Assembly (NCBI GenBank): GCA_038744685.1
Contig: JBCDMB010000001.1
Span: 62,001 to 126,000 of the forward strand
Reading direction: 5' to 3'
Length of the DNA: 64,000 nt
Source: Verrucomicrobiota bacterium
GTDB lineage: Bacteria > Verrucomicrobiota > Verrucomicrobiia > Opitutales > Puniceicoccaceae
Positions 9,018-20,020 of the stretch are shown here, piece after piece. The notes under the pieces were generated by a model, which ran no database searches, was not told the DNA's origin, and saw only the letters and a program-made list of their open reading frames with translations. Each line of letters opens with the position of its first letter. Position 1 is the stretch's first letter. Position numbers and translations under genes: made by a program.

Positions 9018-10352
9018 ATGAGCTTTTCCAGGCGCGATTTTCTTATAGCGGGGGGCCTTGCCTCGATCGGCGCCTTCGCAATCGGTAAACCCGGTGGCTC
9101 GGCCAATTCAAAGTTGAACATCGCTTTGATCGGAATTGGTGGCGTTGCCAAGTGGACAAATCCGTGGGCGAGAGAACACAATGTTGTTGCGCTGTGTGAT
9201 GTCGATCTCGAGAGAGCTGCTCCTGAGCGTAAACTCTTTCCAAGCAGTGTGCCTTTCTTTCTCGACTTTCGTGTATTGCTCGACAAAATGCATAAGGAAG
9301 TCGATGGCGTCGTTATCACGTCTCCGGATCACACGCATTTCCCGGCTTCGATGGCGGCGATGGAGCGCGGCATTCACGTGTTCGTGCAGAAACCGGCAAC
9401 TCACGATATCTGGCAATGCCGCACCCTCCATAAGGCTGCGATGCACTATGGTGTGGTCACACAGATGGGGAACCAAGGCCGTGTGACGGAGGGAATTCGC
9501 CTTGCAAAGGAATGGTATGACGCGGGAGTCCTGGGCGAGGTTGAGGAGGTGATCGCATGGACGAATCGCAAGTCGAGCGCGATCTATCATTCCGATCCGA
9601 TTCACCGGGTTGCTACGGAAACGATACCGGACTCGCTGGACTGGGACCTGTGGTTGGGGCCGGCTGATTTCCGGCACTACTCACGATACTATGCTCCCGG
9701 AAACTGGCGGTGGCACTTTCATTTTGGTTCCGGTGCTCTTGGCGACATCGGGTGTCATACCCTGGATACAGCTATCTACGGGTTGGGGCTTGGGATGCCC
9801 ACGAAAATTGATGTCGATTTCCAGGGTGGTAGCGAAAAGCCAAGTTCATTGGTCACTTATCATTTTCCAGCGCGCGGTGAAAAGCCTCCGGTTAAAGTGA
9901 AATGGTATGAAGGGCTTTCGAAGCCGCCGGTTGATTACCTGCCGGAACCGAAGCCGGGTAAAGAAAGCGACGGCGGGCTGCTCATGCTTGGATCGAAGCA
10001 GAAGTTCTACCATTTTGATATGCGACCCAACAATGTGAAGTTGTTGATGTCTCGGGAAGAGTGGCGAGAGTTCCGTAAGACGTTGCCGGAACGGACGATC
10101 CCCCGGGTTAAGGGTTCGATCCACGGGGATTGGGGCCGTGGAATCACTGACGGTATCACTCCGTGTTCGAATTTTGAGGAGTCTACCGTGCTAACGGAGA
10201 TGATACTCCTCGGGGTTGTTGCCCAGCGCGCAGGTCACAGCATCGGCTGGGACGTTGAGAACATGCGCGTGCCGGGCCATCCCGAGCTGGATTCAATCAT
10301 CAAGCAGCCGGTTCGTAGGGGCTGGAGCTACGGTGAGCGCCTCTGGACCTGA
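9018..10352 (+). CDS. Tat-exported Gfo/Idh/MocA family oxidoreductase
   Basis: Oxidoreductase of 444 residues. The N-terminus has a twin-arginine signal (SRRDFLIAGG) followed by a hydrophobic stretch, so export in folded, cofactor-loaded form is expected. The Rossmann segment is LIGIGGVAKW, the mid-domain motif is SPDHTHFP, and the catalytic-lysine motif is QKPATH in place of EKP. It belongs to the DHTHF clade also represented at 37114 and 57196. It is divergent from the AraC gene with 96 bp between them. Likely role is oxidation of a sugar or glycoside outside the cytoplasm; substrate unknown. Confidence 0.9.
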   Translation: MSFSRRDFLIAGGLASIGAFAIGKPGGSANSKLNIALIGIGGVAKWTNPWAREHNVVALCDVDLERAAPERKLFPSSVPFFLDFRVLLDKMHKEVDGVVITSPDHTHFPASMAAMERGIHVFVQKPATHDIWQCRTLHKAAMHYGVVTQMGNQGRVTEGIRLAKEWYDAGVLGEVEEVIAWTNRKSSAIYHSDPIHRVATETIPDSLDWDLWLGPADFRHYSRYYAPGNWRWHFHFGSGALGDIGCHTLDTAIYGLGLGMPTKIDVDFQGGSEKPSSLVTYHFPARGEKPPVKVKWYEGLSKPPVDYLPEPKPGKESDGGLLMLGSKQKFYHFDMRPNNVKLLMSREEWREFRKTLPERTIPRVKGSIHGDWGRGITDGITPCSNFEESTVLTEMILLGVVAQRAGHSIGWDVENMRVPGHPELDSIIKQPVRRGWSYGERLWT

Positions 10353-10397
10353 GGCTGGGTTGGCGGACTCTGGCTCCTTTCGGTTTCCCTCTCGAAG

Positions 10398-11693
10398 CTA
10401 GTTCGACTCAGATTTCTTCAGTAGACTAAACTCATGCAAGCTAAACGAATAGGCACTGCCGGCAGGGACAGTCTCTTTGACATAGTCGGGATTGTTACGG
10501 TTGTTGCCGTTCATGTAGTTGGCAGAGTAGGAGAGCCACATCGTCATTCCGTCATCTGAAGTAAATTTGCTTGGGATGTTCAGAAAGTATGCTTGAGGGC
10601 CGAAATCACTCATGTAAGCAACGATGGACCAAGGGCCTGTTAAACTGTCAGACTCCAAGACATAACTGTCATATTCTCTTCGACTGGTTGTAACCATGTG
10701 TCCGTCGGTGATGCACATGAAGTATTTCCTGAGACTTGGATTATAAGTCATGGTGACGATGCCGCAGTGGTTGTTCCATTCAAAGATCGGTTTGATCTTT
10801 TTGAAGTCTTTCGTCCAGATGGCGATTCCATCGGAGTCGTGGCCTGCGAAGAACTCATACTTGGAAGCATCATTCATGTTTTCAATCGAGGGGAGGACAC
10901 GGGTCATATAGACCGCATCGCCGGTTACCCAGGAATTGTTGGCTTTGCGCGGACTTGCGTCAGGGAACTCTGAACCATGCCCGACCAGATACGCTTTGCC
11001 GTCAGGCGAGTGCTCCATGTTCTGGCCAAAATCGACGAAGTGCGGTGCCCCCATTTTGACGAAAGGACCTTCCTTCCCGAGCTCTAGATCCAACTCACTG
11101 CGTTTCGGCTCGGCGAACAGTCCTGCGTCCGTTGTATGTGGAGATAGATTCCAGGTCTTTCCGTTGTCCTCAGACCAGTGGAATCCTGCGAAATGGCCAA
11201 GCACATACCAGCCGTAGTCCTTCTTGATCTCCTCGTTCACCTGATCGATTCCGTAAGAACCGTAATACCAAACGCCGTCGTAATGGAGGCTACCGCACGG
11301 ATACCTTCCTTGAAATGGTAAAGCGGATACGGTCAAAATTCCTACATCTGTGATCGTGAGATTGAGCGGGTCATCGCCTTCGATAGTTGCATAGCCGGTC
11401 TTTGCATCTTTTCCATCTCCGGACCAAACAAACTTCATATCCGGTCCAATGGTTCCGTCGGTCCAAGGCGAATACAGTTTGCCATCTGCAGCCCACGTTG
11501 GATACCAAGTATCAGCCCTCGTGTAGTTGGCGTATCGCCCCGTAAATTCAACGCCTCTGAACTCAGCTGAAGGAGCTGGTGGAGCAGTATATTGGACGGA
11601 ATCACCCTTACCATGGAATAGCCAAGGAGTAGTTGCTAAAGAGTGATGATTTAGGACGCCCAAAAAGGTGAACAGTATTAGTTTATTAGGCAT
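10398..11693 (-). CDS. Secreted DUF4185/GH43-superfamily-like beta-propeller protein
   Basis: Secreted protein of 431 residues. The preferred start is ATG at 11693, which gives a signal peptide (PNKLILFTFLGVLNHHSLA) and has AAAGGTGG just upstream; a longer frame to 11786 adds 31 residues without a signal-like shape. The body has repeated WY and DG motifs (SLHYDGVWYYGSYGID, FHWSEDNGKTWN, GPWSIVAYMSDFG) typical of five-bladed propellers of the DUF4185/GH43 type. It may bind or cleave a sugar, but no catalytic set can be named with confidence. It converges on the oxidoreductase at 9018-10352 with a 45-bp gap and stands alone on its strand. Confidence 0.72.
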   Translation of the reverse strand: MPNKLILFTFLGVLNHHSLATTPWLFHGKGDSVQYTAPPAPSAEFRGVEFTGRYANYTRADTWYPTWAADGKLYSPWTDGTIGPDMKFVWSGDGKDAKTGYATIEGDDPLNLTITDVGILTVSALPFQGRYPCGSLHYDGVWYYGSYGIDQVNEEIKKDYGWYVLGHFAGFHWSEDNGKTWNLSPHTTDAGLFAEPKRSELDLELGKEGPFVKMGAPHFVDFGQNMEHSPDGKAYLVGHGSEFPDASPRKANNSWVTGDAVYMTRVLPSIENMNDASKYEFFAGHDSDGIAIWTKDFKKIKPIFEWNNHCGIVTMTYNPSLRKYFMCITDGHMVTTSRREYDSYVLESDSLTGPWSIVAYMSDFGPQAYFLNIPSKFTSDDGMTMWLSYSANYMNGNNRNNPDYVKETVPAGSAYSFSLHEFSLLKKSESN

Positions 11694-11905
11694 ACCACCT
11701 TTGAAATTTAATTTCACGAGTGAATCTAGTCTAAAGGGAACGATACACAGATATACCAACTGTAGGCCTCGTATGAGGGCCGCCATGTTCCATTAGAGTA
11801 ACGATTCTCCGTGTGAATCGGAGGTCAAAATCTCATTCGCAATTGGAATACCTGACGTTTTCGCGTTCTGAAGTTCGAGATACTCCACTTGTGAGAGCCG
11901 TTATC

Positions 11906-14176
11906 CTATTCGACCCGTGCCAGTTTAGTCAGACGACCCGTTTGGCTCAAGTCTTGGACGTTCAGATTGGCGTCCGCACTATTCGCCCAGTCCGGATCGG
12001 ATCGGTAATGAAAATTCCCGTATCCAGTTACATGACTTTGCCCGGGTGCAGGCGACGTTTCATCGTGAACGTGGCCTTGGTCATGACCGTGATCACCATC
12101 TGGCTTTGCAATTTTCGCAGTTGGGTCGTAGTAGATACGCACCTCGTTGAGACCTCCGCTACCATCGTGCCTGCCATCAACCGGTTTGTGATTGGTAGTT
12201 GCATGAATGCGAATGTAGCGTGCTTTCGTGGGTGGAAACTTGAATGATTCGAAGCGGTAACTCGCTGGTTCCATCTCTTCGATACGTTGCAAGGTTCCTT
12301 TGAGCACTGGAGCGAATTCACTGCCGTCCGAAGACACTTCGATGACAAAGTCCTTAATACCGCGATCAAAATACTGCCGGTTTCGGGTGTTTTGTAAATC
12401 TATTCTGGAGACAGTGTAAGTTTGCTCCAAATCGATCGTCACCTGACCACTATCGCCTGTCTCGGCAATCCAGAAAGACCAGTCGTGCAGTGATCCGGTA
12501 TCAGCGAGACGACCGTCTGTGATGTTCTCCGGTTCGAAAACCTGACCGTTTCGAGGCGAGTTGTAATAGCTCGATGCTGTGACGGGCTTGCCGAATGCGA
12601 GGTTGATAAGGTCGCCCGAACCCGCTGCCCGTACCATCACTGGCTGCTTCTTCTCCGATTCTTCGACTGACGCGGCTTCGAATGAATCCACTTCGTTTAT
12701 TTCGATAAAATCATCGGCCACGATTTCGGTTACCGGTAGTGCGTTACGAAGCCTTTCGACCTGATTGGAACTGAGCCCGGTTTGAGTAACATACAGCTTA
12801 TCGACCTGATTGAGCTGAATTAGTTGGGACACTTCCTCCTCAGTGAGCGGCGTGTTGAACAGATTCAAACTTTCCAATTCTGGAAGTTCTGCTATCCCTG
12901 CGAGTAATTGTGCGTCTACCGTAGTACCTGAAAGGTTGAGGCGTTCAAGGTGCGGGGTCTCTTTGGTGAGTTTTTGTAAAGCGTTCGACGTCACCGCCGT
13001 GTTGGATAGATCCACGTCGATAAGGTAAGGCCCGGCCTTGATGAGTTCTTTGACAGCCTCGTCTGTGAATTGCTCGCGTGCGTTCACCGCAGAAAAGATC
13101 AGTTGCCTACCTTCCGGTCCGACGCGCATGACACTTTTCTCGGCGTATCGCTCGATATCTGCGATCAGTCTCACGAAATCAACGATGGGAAGTGCTGGAA
13201 GCTGCTCGGCTGCGACTTCGACAACCTTGTGAATGTTCTCGATTTTCATGTAGCTGAGTGCCCATTCAAAAAGAGCCTTGGGCAAGGCTTGGTCACTCAG
13301 GTATTGGTCGGGGGATGCACCTGCGAGGATCCATTGGTCGATGAACTCCAATTCCGTCTCGGTAAGTTGTGGTTTTCCTTCCGGTGGCATGCGAAGATCG
13401 TCGTCGATCGGGAGGTGGGCGTAGGTGGAGATCCTACTTGCTTCAAGATCACCCGGGACGAGTGCATTACCATTTCTTCCGCCCGCCAGCAGCGCCTCGT
13501 AGCTATCCATGAGAAGGCCGCCTCGCTTTTTCTTTCCAGTCGAGTGGCAGTCGTAGCACTTTGCTTGAAAAATTCTGTCAACGACTTCGAAGCTCGTGAG
13601 CTCCGCGACGGGTTTTACGTCCTCAATCCGCACCTCTTCAGCAAAGAGAGGCTCCAGTGGGTCTCCATGGGTGATCAAACCGCCCCGGTGTGCTGCTGCC
13701 CACAGAACGATAACACTCGCGAACAAAATGGTGCGGTAGATCGCGGATTGCGTCTTAAAAATGATCGCACCGCAAAACGTAATGATCGCCGCGACCGCGA
13801 AGCCGATGCCCCAGTTGAGGTGCTGGTCGATGAGCTCGCCACTGTAGTCTCCCTGCAGATACAACAGAAGGCCGGCAACGGCCGCGAACACGGCAAAGAC
13901 AGTTCCGAAAGCGAGTATGGGCAAGCTGCCGGGTATTATGAGGCGCTTCGTTAGCCGGCCCGCTAGTAGGTTCCATGCCTCGGCAAACGCGAGGTAAACG
14001 AAAATACCGATGGGCAGGTGAAGGAGGAGCGGATGTAAGTTTCCACCGACCTCTAGGAAGGGCGGAAGCTCATTCAGATGCGTCGATTTCGTCCAGATCG
14101 CAGCGATCAGAAGCAACAGGACGACGAGGGCACTCAGCACGAGGACTGAGTATTTCCATCGATTCTTCTTTAGCAT
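11906..14176 (-). CDS. Membrane cytochrome c protein with leucine-rich repeats and C-terminal discoidin domain
   Basis: Multidomain protein of 756 residues. Residues 9-27 and about 48-165 form roughly five membrane helices of the DUF2231 type (HPLLLHLPIGIF). Next is a Planctomycete-type cytochrome c domain with CYDCH at 207-211 and a likely axial Met in RMPPEGKP (about 262-269). LRR-like units lie at about 385-470 (LERLNLSG, LESLNLFNTPL). An F5/8 type C discoidin domain at about 524-680 (NLAFGKPVTASSYYN to GGLNEVRIYY) is followed by a His/Asp/Gly-rich tail (GDHGHDQGHVHDE). It is the last gene of the five-gene sigma-factor operon, 13 bp after DUF1501. It may anchor a haem-dependent step at the cell envelope; exact job unknown. 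Confidence 0.82.
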   Translation of the reverse strand: MLKKNRWKYSVLVLSALVVLLLLIAAIWTKSTHLNELPPFLEVGGNLHPLLLHLPIGIFVYLAFAEAWNLLAGRLTKRLIIPGSLPILAFGTVFAVFAAVAGLLLYLQGDYSGELIDQHLNWGIGFAVAAIITFCGAIIFKTQSAIYRTILFASVIVLWAAAHRGGLITHGDPLEPLFAEEVRIEDVKPVAELTSFEVVDRIFQAKCYDCHSTGKKKRGGLLMDSYEALLAGGRNGNALVPGDLEASRISTYAHLPIDDDLRMPPEGKPQLTETELEFIDQWILAGASPDQYLSDQALPKALFEWALSYMKIENIHKVVEVAAEQLPALPIVDFVRLIADIERYAEKSVMRVGPEGRQLIFSAVNAREQFTDEAVKELIKAGPYLIDVDLSNTAVTSNALQKLTKETPHLERLNLSGTTVDAQLLAGIAELPELESLNLFNTPLTEEEVSQLIQLNQVDKLYVTQTGLSSNQVERLRNALPVTEIVADDFIEINEVDSFEAASVEESEKKQPVMVRAAGSGDLINLAFGKPVTASSYYNSPRNGQVFEPENITDGRLADTGSLHDWSFWIAETGDSGQVTIDLEQTYTVSRIDLQNTRNRQYFDRGIKDFVIEVSSDGSEFAPVLKGTLQRIEEMEPASYRFESFKFPPTKARYIRIHATTNHKPVDGRHDGSGGLNEVRIYYDPTAKIAKPDGDHGHDQGHVHDETSPAPGQSHVTGYGNFHYRSDPDWANSADANLNVQDLSQTGRLTKLARVE

Positions 14177-14189
14177 GCTGAGGGTTCCT

Positions 14190-15611
<1,422 letters not shown>

Positions 15612-15613
15612 GA

Positions 15614-18613
15614 TTAGTAGCGGGTAATGGTTTCGTGAAGATTGAGGAGTGCGCGAGTCAGGCCAGTCCATGCGGCGAGCTCAGTCGTCTCTACCTGGTT
15701 TGAAGATGTAAAGTTTGCAGATGCGACGAGAGCGCTGGCTTCTTCCGGACTTTCCGAAAACCGGCTACGCTCTCGGTCGAGAAACTCCATGAGGATGTCC
15801 TGCTCCCGTGTTTTAGGGTCGCGGGTGAGCACACGCCGGTAGGCATATTCGAGGCGTGAGAGGTCGTCGCCCGGATGATCCAAGAGGATTGCGTGAGAAA
15901 GTGCGATGGCCGCTTCGACGAAGCTTGGGTCGTTCAGCTTGTTGAGGGCTTGAAGTGGTGTGTTCGATATGGGACGTGCGACCGCGCATTCGTCGCGACT
16001 TGGTGCGTCGAAGGCGATGAGCATTGGATGTAGGAAGGTGCGTTGCCAATGCATGTAGAGTCCGCGGCGATACTGATCTTCGCCTGTGCTGGTCTCGTAA
16101 GTGCGCTTTGGAAAATTGAGGTGTTGGTAGTATCCATCCGGTTGATACGGTTTGGCACTAGATCCGCCGATTCGGCGAACGAGCAGGTCCGATATGGCAA
16201 GTGCGTTGTCGCGAATATTCTCAGCCCGAAGCCGCCGTGGGCTTTGCCGTGCGATGAGTCGGTTATAGGGATCCAATTCGTCAAGCTCGGGAGTCGATCT
16301 GCTGCTTTGGCGGTAGGCTTCCGACATGAGAATCGATTTAACGAGCTGTTTCACGTCCCATCCGGACTCCATAAAATCGGAAGCGAGGAGCTCTAAAAGT
16401 TCCGGGTATACTGGATACTCGCCTTGCAAGCCAAGGTCCTCTGGAGCACTGGATATAGGGGTGCCGAAAAAGTGTCCCCAGACTCGATTTACATAGGTGC
16501 GGGCGGTAAGAGGATTGTCTCGATGCACGATCCATTCGGCAAGATCGAGTCTTGAGAGTCGCTCTCCCGGATCTGAAGCAATGGCAAAGTCGAGGAACTC
16601 GGGCGTCGCCGGAAGAACGACTGCGCCACTTTCATCTGTCCAGTCGCCCCTGGGAAGCACTCTAACCTCTCTCGGCTTGGCGCTGATCGTCGCTGGGGTA
16701 TTCCGGGTGCCGTTGAGGTAATCGTTCATCGCGCGATAAGAGTTGCGCAATTCGATTTGGTCGGGGCTGGCGGCATGCGCTTCGTAATAGATCACTCGAA
16801 GCCGTTCTAAATCGGCGTCGATGGCTTCGTTTGTCAGATACTTTTCGAGTAGTGTAACCCCTTCCTTTTTAAGGTCTCCAATGGGGACTTTTTGGCGCTT
16901 GGTTTTGAGTCGAAAGTTGCGCACATCAACTGCGTTGCCATCGATTGTGGTCTCACTTGAGACGAAGCTTATCGATTTCGGTGATTTTCCTCGATGGGTT
17001 TTAAGTGAGTCCGGGTAGATGTAGAGCTCGGTCCATGTATCGGCCTTCGGAAGGTCCGACCGGTTTATTAGTTTTCGATGCGGCTTCTTTTCGTTCACCC
17101 CATTGCCCCAATAAACAAGATACTCGGTATCTTCGAAGCTGTAGAGTATCCCGAATCCATGCTTTTCGCCTTCCGCGATTTCATTTAGCCGAACCTCAAA
17201 TTGGTAGCGGTAGCCGTTCTCGACTTTTAGAGGGGCACCAATGAAGGAGACCGCAGAATCGTTCGTCAAATCCGTCAAATAGTAGTCGGCCGGTATGCCG
17301 GCAGCGGCGGCTTTTCGTTTCTCAGTCAGCCAGTTTTCGAATTCTCTCGCAGCAGTGTCAGTTCCGGAACGAAGAGAATTCAGCCGCCTTTGGTTCTCGG
17401 CTTCGTAATGCTCAGGATTCTGCAGGAAGGTTCGATTCGGCACACGCATCGTAGGCCCGAAACGTCTCTGCTCAAAGATTTCGGGTGGTGCCAGATATTC
17501 GCTCACGTCTTTCTCCTGGTAGCTACCATCTCCTGTGTTCGCTCCTTTTTCCAATATATCGGCAAAGAAGGCGCCGAATGAATAGAAGTCTTTTGCCGTG
17601 AAGGGATCGTATTTGTGGTCGTGGCATTCGGCACACGCCAAAGTCGATCCCAACAGAGCCGTTGAAGTCGTGCGGATGCGTTCGGCCTGATACTTCTTAA
17701 TGTATTCCTTGTCCTGAATGCCGCCCTCGCTACTGATTTGATTGAGGCGGTTAAAACTCGCGGCTACGCGTTGCTGGATCGTCGCATTGGGAAGGAGATC
17801 CCCAGCTAACTGTTCGGTGACGAATTCGTCATAGGGCTTGTTAGTGTTGAAGGCATTGATCACGTAGTCGCGAAACGGTGAGGCATCCCGTGATTGGTCG
17901 CCGTGGTAGCCGACTGTATCGGCAAAACGCACCGCATCGAGCCAATCGATCGCCATGTTCTCGCCGAAGTGAGGCGAGGCGAGTAACTCATCGACTAGTG
18001 CCTCGTATGCGTTTGGTGACTGGTTGCCTAGAAACTTATTAGCCTCTTCAGGGGTTGGAGGTAACCCGATCGTGTCCAAGTAGACACGTCGAACGAGAGT
18101 TTCGGCCGGAGCTTCCTTCGAAAATCCGAGTCCCCGCCTTTTAAGTCCGCTCTTCAAAATCGCATCGATACTGTCGAGCTCAGGTCTTTCAACACGCTTA
18201 TAGGACCAATGGATTTCGTATTCTGCGCCTTGGTCTATCCAAGCGGCAAGGGTGCGGATTTGCTCCTCTGAAAGTGGCTTGTGAACCTCAGGTGGAGGCA
18301 TGATATCGAACTCATCATCCGTTGAGACTCGCTCAATTGCCAGACTCGCGCCCGCGTTGCCCGGTACAATGGCCCCTGATTCAATAGCGAGTTCACGAAT
18401 ATCGAGGCGCAGATCTGCCTTGTTGTTCTCTACATCGGGTCCATGGCAGAAGTAGCAGTGGTTCGAGAGGATAGGACGAACATCCCTATTGAAATCAATT
18501 TTCTCAGGGTCCGCTGCGGCACCGACAAAAGTCCAGATCGTCGAGCTTAGAGCCGTTAGCGACGCGTAAACCAGTACTCTGGGCGAGGTGAGCGCGCCTT
18601 TTAGGGGTGACAT
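15614..18613 (-). CDS. PSCyt1-DUF1549-DUF1553 (PSD1) domain protein
   Basis: Large exported protein of 999 residues. After a signal peptide (about 1-33) comes a Planctomycete cytochrome c domain with CYFCH at 53-57, then DUF1549, which includes a second haem-type motif CAECHDHKYDPF, a central beta-sandwich insertion around SFIGAPLKVENGYRYQFE, and a C-terminal DUF1553 domain (NPLTARTYVNRVWGHFFG, PSRDECAVARPISNTPLQAL). This combination nearly always sits beside DUF1501 in Planctomycetes and Verrucomicrobia, as here. The pair is commonly thought to work on polysaccharides or their products with electron transfer, but no reaction is established. It starts 57 bp after the anti-sigma factor gene. 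Confidence 0.92.
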   Translation of the reverse strand: MSPLKGALTSPRVLVYASLTALSSTIWTFVGAAADPEKIDFNRDVRPILSNHCYFCHGPDVENNKADLRLDIRELAIESGAIVPGNAGASLAIERVSTDDEFDIMPPPEVHKPLSEEQIRTLAAWIDQGAEYEIHWSYKRVERPELDSIDAILKSGLKRRGLGFSKEAPAETLVRRVYLDTIGLPPTPEEANKFLGNQSPNAYEALVDELLASPHFGENMAIDWLDAVRFADTVGYHGDQSRDASPFRDYVINAFNTNKPYDEFVTEQLAGDLLPNATIQQRVAASFNRLNQISSEGGIQDKEYIKKYQAERIRTTSTALLGSTLACAECHDHKYDPFTAKDFYSFGAFFADILEKGANTGDGSYQEKDVSEYLAPPEIFEQRRFGPTMRVPNRTFLQNPEHYEAENQRRLNSLRSGTDTAAREFENWLTEKRKAAAAGIPADYYLTDLTNDSAVSFIGAPLKVENGYRYQFEVRLNEIAEGEKHGFGILYSFEDTEYLVYWGNGVNEKKPHRKLINRSDLPKADTWTELYIYPDSLKTHRGKSPKSISFVSSETTIDGNAVDVRNFRLKTKRQKVPIGDLKKEGVTLLEKYLTNEAIDADLERLRVIYYEAHAASPDQIELRNSYRAMNDYLNGTRNTPATISAKPREVRVLPRGDWTDESGAVVLPATPEFLDFAIASDPGERLSRLDLAEWIVHRDNPLTARTYVNRVWGHFFGTPISSAPEDLGLQGEYPVYPELLELLASDFMESGWDVKQLVKSILMSEAYRQSSRSTPELDELDPYNRLIARQSPRRLRAENIRDNALAISDLLVRRIGGSSAKPYQPDGYYQHLNFPKRTYETSTGEDQYRRGLYMHWQRTFLHPMLIAFDAPSRDECAVARPISNTPLQALNKLNDPSFVEAAIALSHAILLDHPGDDLSRLEYAYRRVLTRDPKTREQDILMEFLDRERSRFSESPEEASALVASANFTSSNQVETTELAAWTGLTRALLNLHETITRY

Positions 18614-18670
18614 GCTTATTCATACCAAAAGCGATGCTTATGTGACAGGATTTCGGCAATTTACTGGAAA

Positions 18671-20008
18671 CTACTCGAAGACCCTGACTTCGTTGAGGCC
18701 TGCTCCTCCCATGTGGTTGTCGTTGTAGGCTGGGTAGTAGCTGAGTCCTCTGATTCTGACATAGCGAGCCGGTGTGCTCTCAAACTCGAACGATTCAAAT
18801 TTGTAATAACTCAAATCATGCCATTCGATCTGGTCCAGTGTGCCCTTTTTGACCTGTAGGAAGTCCTCTCCATCGATCGATGTTTCGATGACAAAATCTT
18901 TCATTCCCCGATTAAAATACTGGCGATTGCGAGTGTTTTGAATCTCGACCCGGGATATGTCGTAACTGTCGAGAAGGTCGATTGTCGCGATTCCCGTATC
19001 ACCATCGTTTGCTAACCAGAAAGCCCAATCCCAAGGTGAACCTGAGTCTGCAAACCGATTGTCCGTCAATCCGTCCGGGCCGAATACAGAACCAATTTTT
19101 GGGTTGTTATAATAGCTCGAAACCGTTGCAGGTTTTCCGAGAGCCAGGTTCTCGTTTCGCTTTAGATGCCCTTCGTCGTCGGCAAGGTTGAATAATCCAG
19201 AGACCCTTACCGATTCTCCATCGATCTCCGAAACCATGTCTTTAGCTTGGCTGTTTCCGAGGATCGCAAAGGCGTTTCCCTCAGTCACGCTTACGGGTGA
19301 TCTCATTTCACTTTTGTAAACTACTTCTCCCTCATAGACTTCAGCCATCACCATAGAGTCCGTAACTCCGTTCCCGATTTTGACACCGAATTTGGTGCCC
19401 ATGTCCACCAATTCCCCAAGGGGGGTGATGACCTTGAAGGTCCCCGGATCCCCTTGATGATCCACTGTGATCGTTCCGGATGAAACCTTGATGGATCCAT
19501 TGTCTTGGATCTGATAGAAGGCCGGGCCTTCGATAATTGTCTTCGTATTGCTTGGGAATTGAAGGGCGACCGCGCCACTCATGAGTAGCGTCATTTGAGT
19601 GTTTGCCCGATCTCCAACTTCAATACTCGGACCTCGGATATCCGCATCGCGGATTGCGATATACACAACCTCCAGTTCGGGGTCCTTCTTGACGAGTGAA
19701 AAGATAAACAAGCCAAAGCACATCATGGCGGCGATGCCTGCGAACCAGGTGAGGCTTCGTTCTTTGCGAACGCCTTGAGTAGGCGACGTCCGTTGTGCAA
19801 AAACCGGGGCAATAGTTTTAGTATTCCGATCCGGGTACTTTGCATGGTTGCTGAGGCTTAAGTGAACCTCAACTAGATGTTGATAGAGATCTCGATAGTC
19901 GGCGTTCTTCTCGAGCAGTTTCTCGAGCTCGGCGAACTCGCTTTCGGAAATCTCCTCGTCGAGATACTTCCAGACTAGGTTCTCAAAATGGGAGGATTGT
20001 TTGCTCAT
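18671..20008 (-). CDS. FecR-type anti-sigma factor with extracytoplasmic discoidin domain
   Basis: Single-pass membrane protein of 445 residues. Residues 1-60 form a helical cytoplasmic part with the LDEEISESEFAELEKLLE pattern typical of FecR-like anti-sigma factors of Planctomycetes and Verrucomicrobia. A single membrane helix follows at about 86-106 (SLTWFAGIAAMMCFGLFIFS), then a FecR domain at about 135-250 (TPLGELVDMGTKFGV, VYEGEV), and finally an F5/8 type C discoidin domain at about 287-445 (NLALGKPATVSSYYNNP to GAGLNEVRVFE). It lies 12 bp after the ECF sigma factor gene, so it is the probable regulator of that factor. No TonB receptor is adjacent; the discoidin domain is the obvious ligand-sensing candidate. 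Confidence 0.88.
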   Translation of the reverse strand: MSKQSSHFENLVWKYLDEEISESEFAELEKLLEKNADYRDLYQHLVEVHLSLSNHAKYPDRNTKTIAPVFAQRTSPTQGVRKERSLTWFAGIAAMMCFGLFIFSLVKKDPELEVVYIAIRDADIRGPSIEVGDRANTQMTLLMSGAVALQFPSNTKTIIEGPAFYQIQDNGSIKVSSGTITVDHQGDPGTFKVITPLGELVDMGTKFGVKIGNGVTDSMVMAEVYEGEVVYKSEMRSPVSVTEGNAFAILGNSQAKDMVSEIDGESVRVSGLFNLADDEGHLKRNENLALGKPATVSSYYNNPKIGSVFGPDGLTDNRFADSGSPWDWAFWLANDGDTGIATIDLLDSYDISRVEIQNTRNRQYFNRGMKDFVIETSIDGEDFLQVKKGTLDQIEWHDLSYYKFESFEFESTPARYVRIRGLSYYPAYNDNHMGGAGLNEVRVFE

Positions 20009-20020
20009 CGACTGTTCGGG

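Noticed and set aside
13070-13954. Open frame of 294 codons on the plus strand
   Set aside because: It lies opposite the cytochrome c/LRR protein, whose haem motif and domains are clear. The frame is a shadow.
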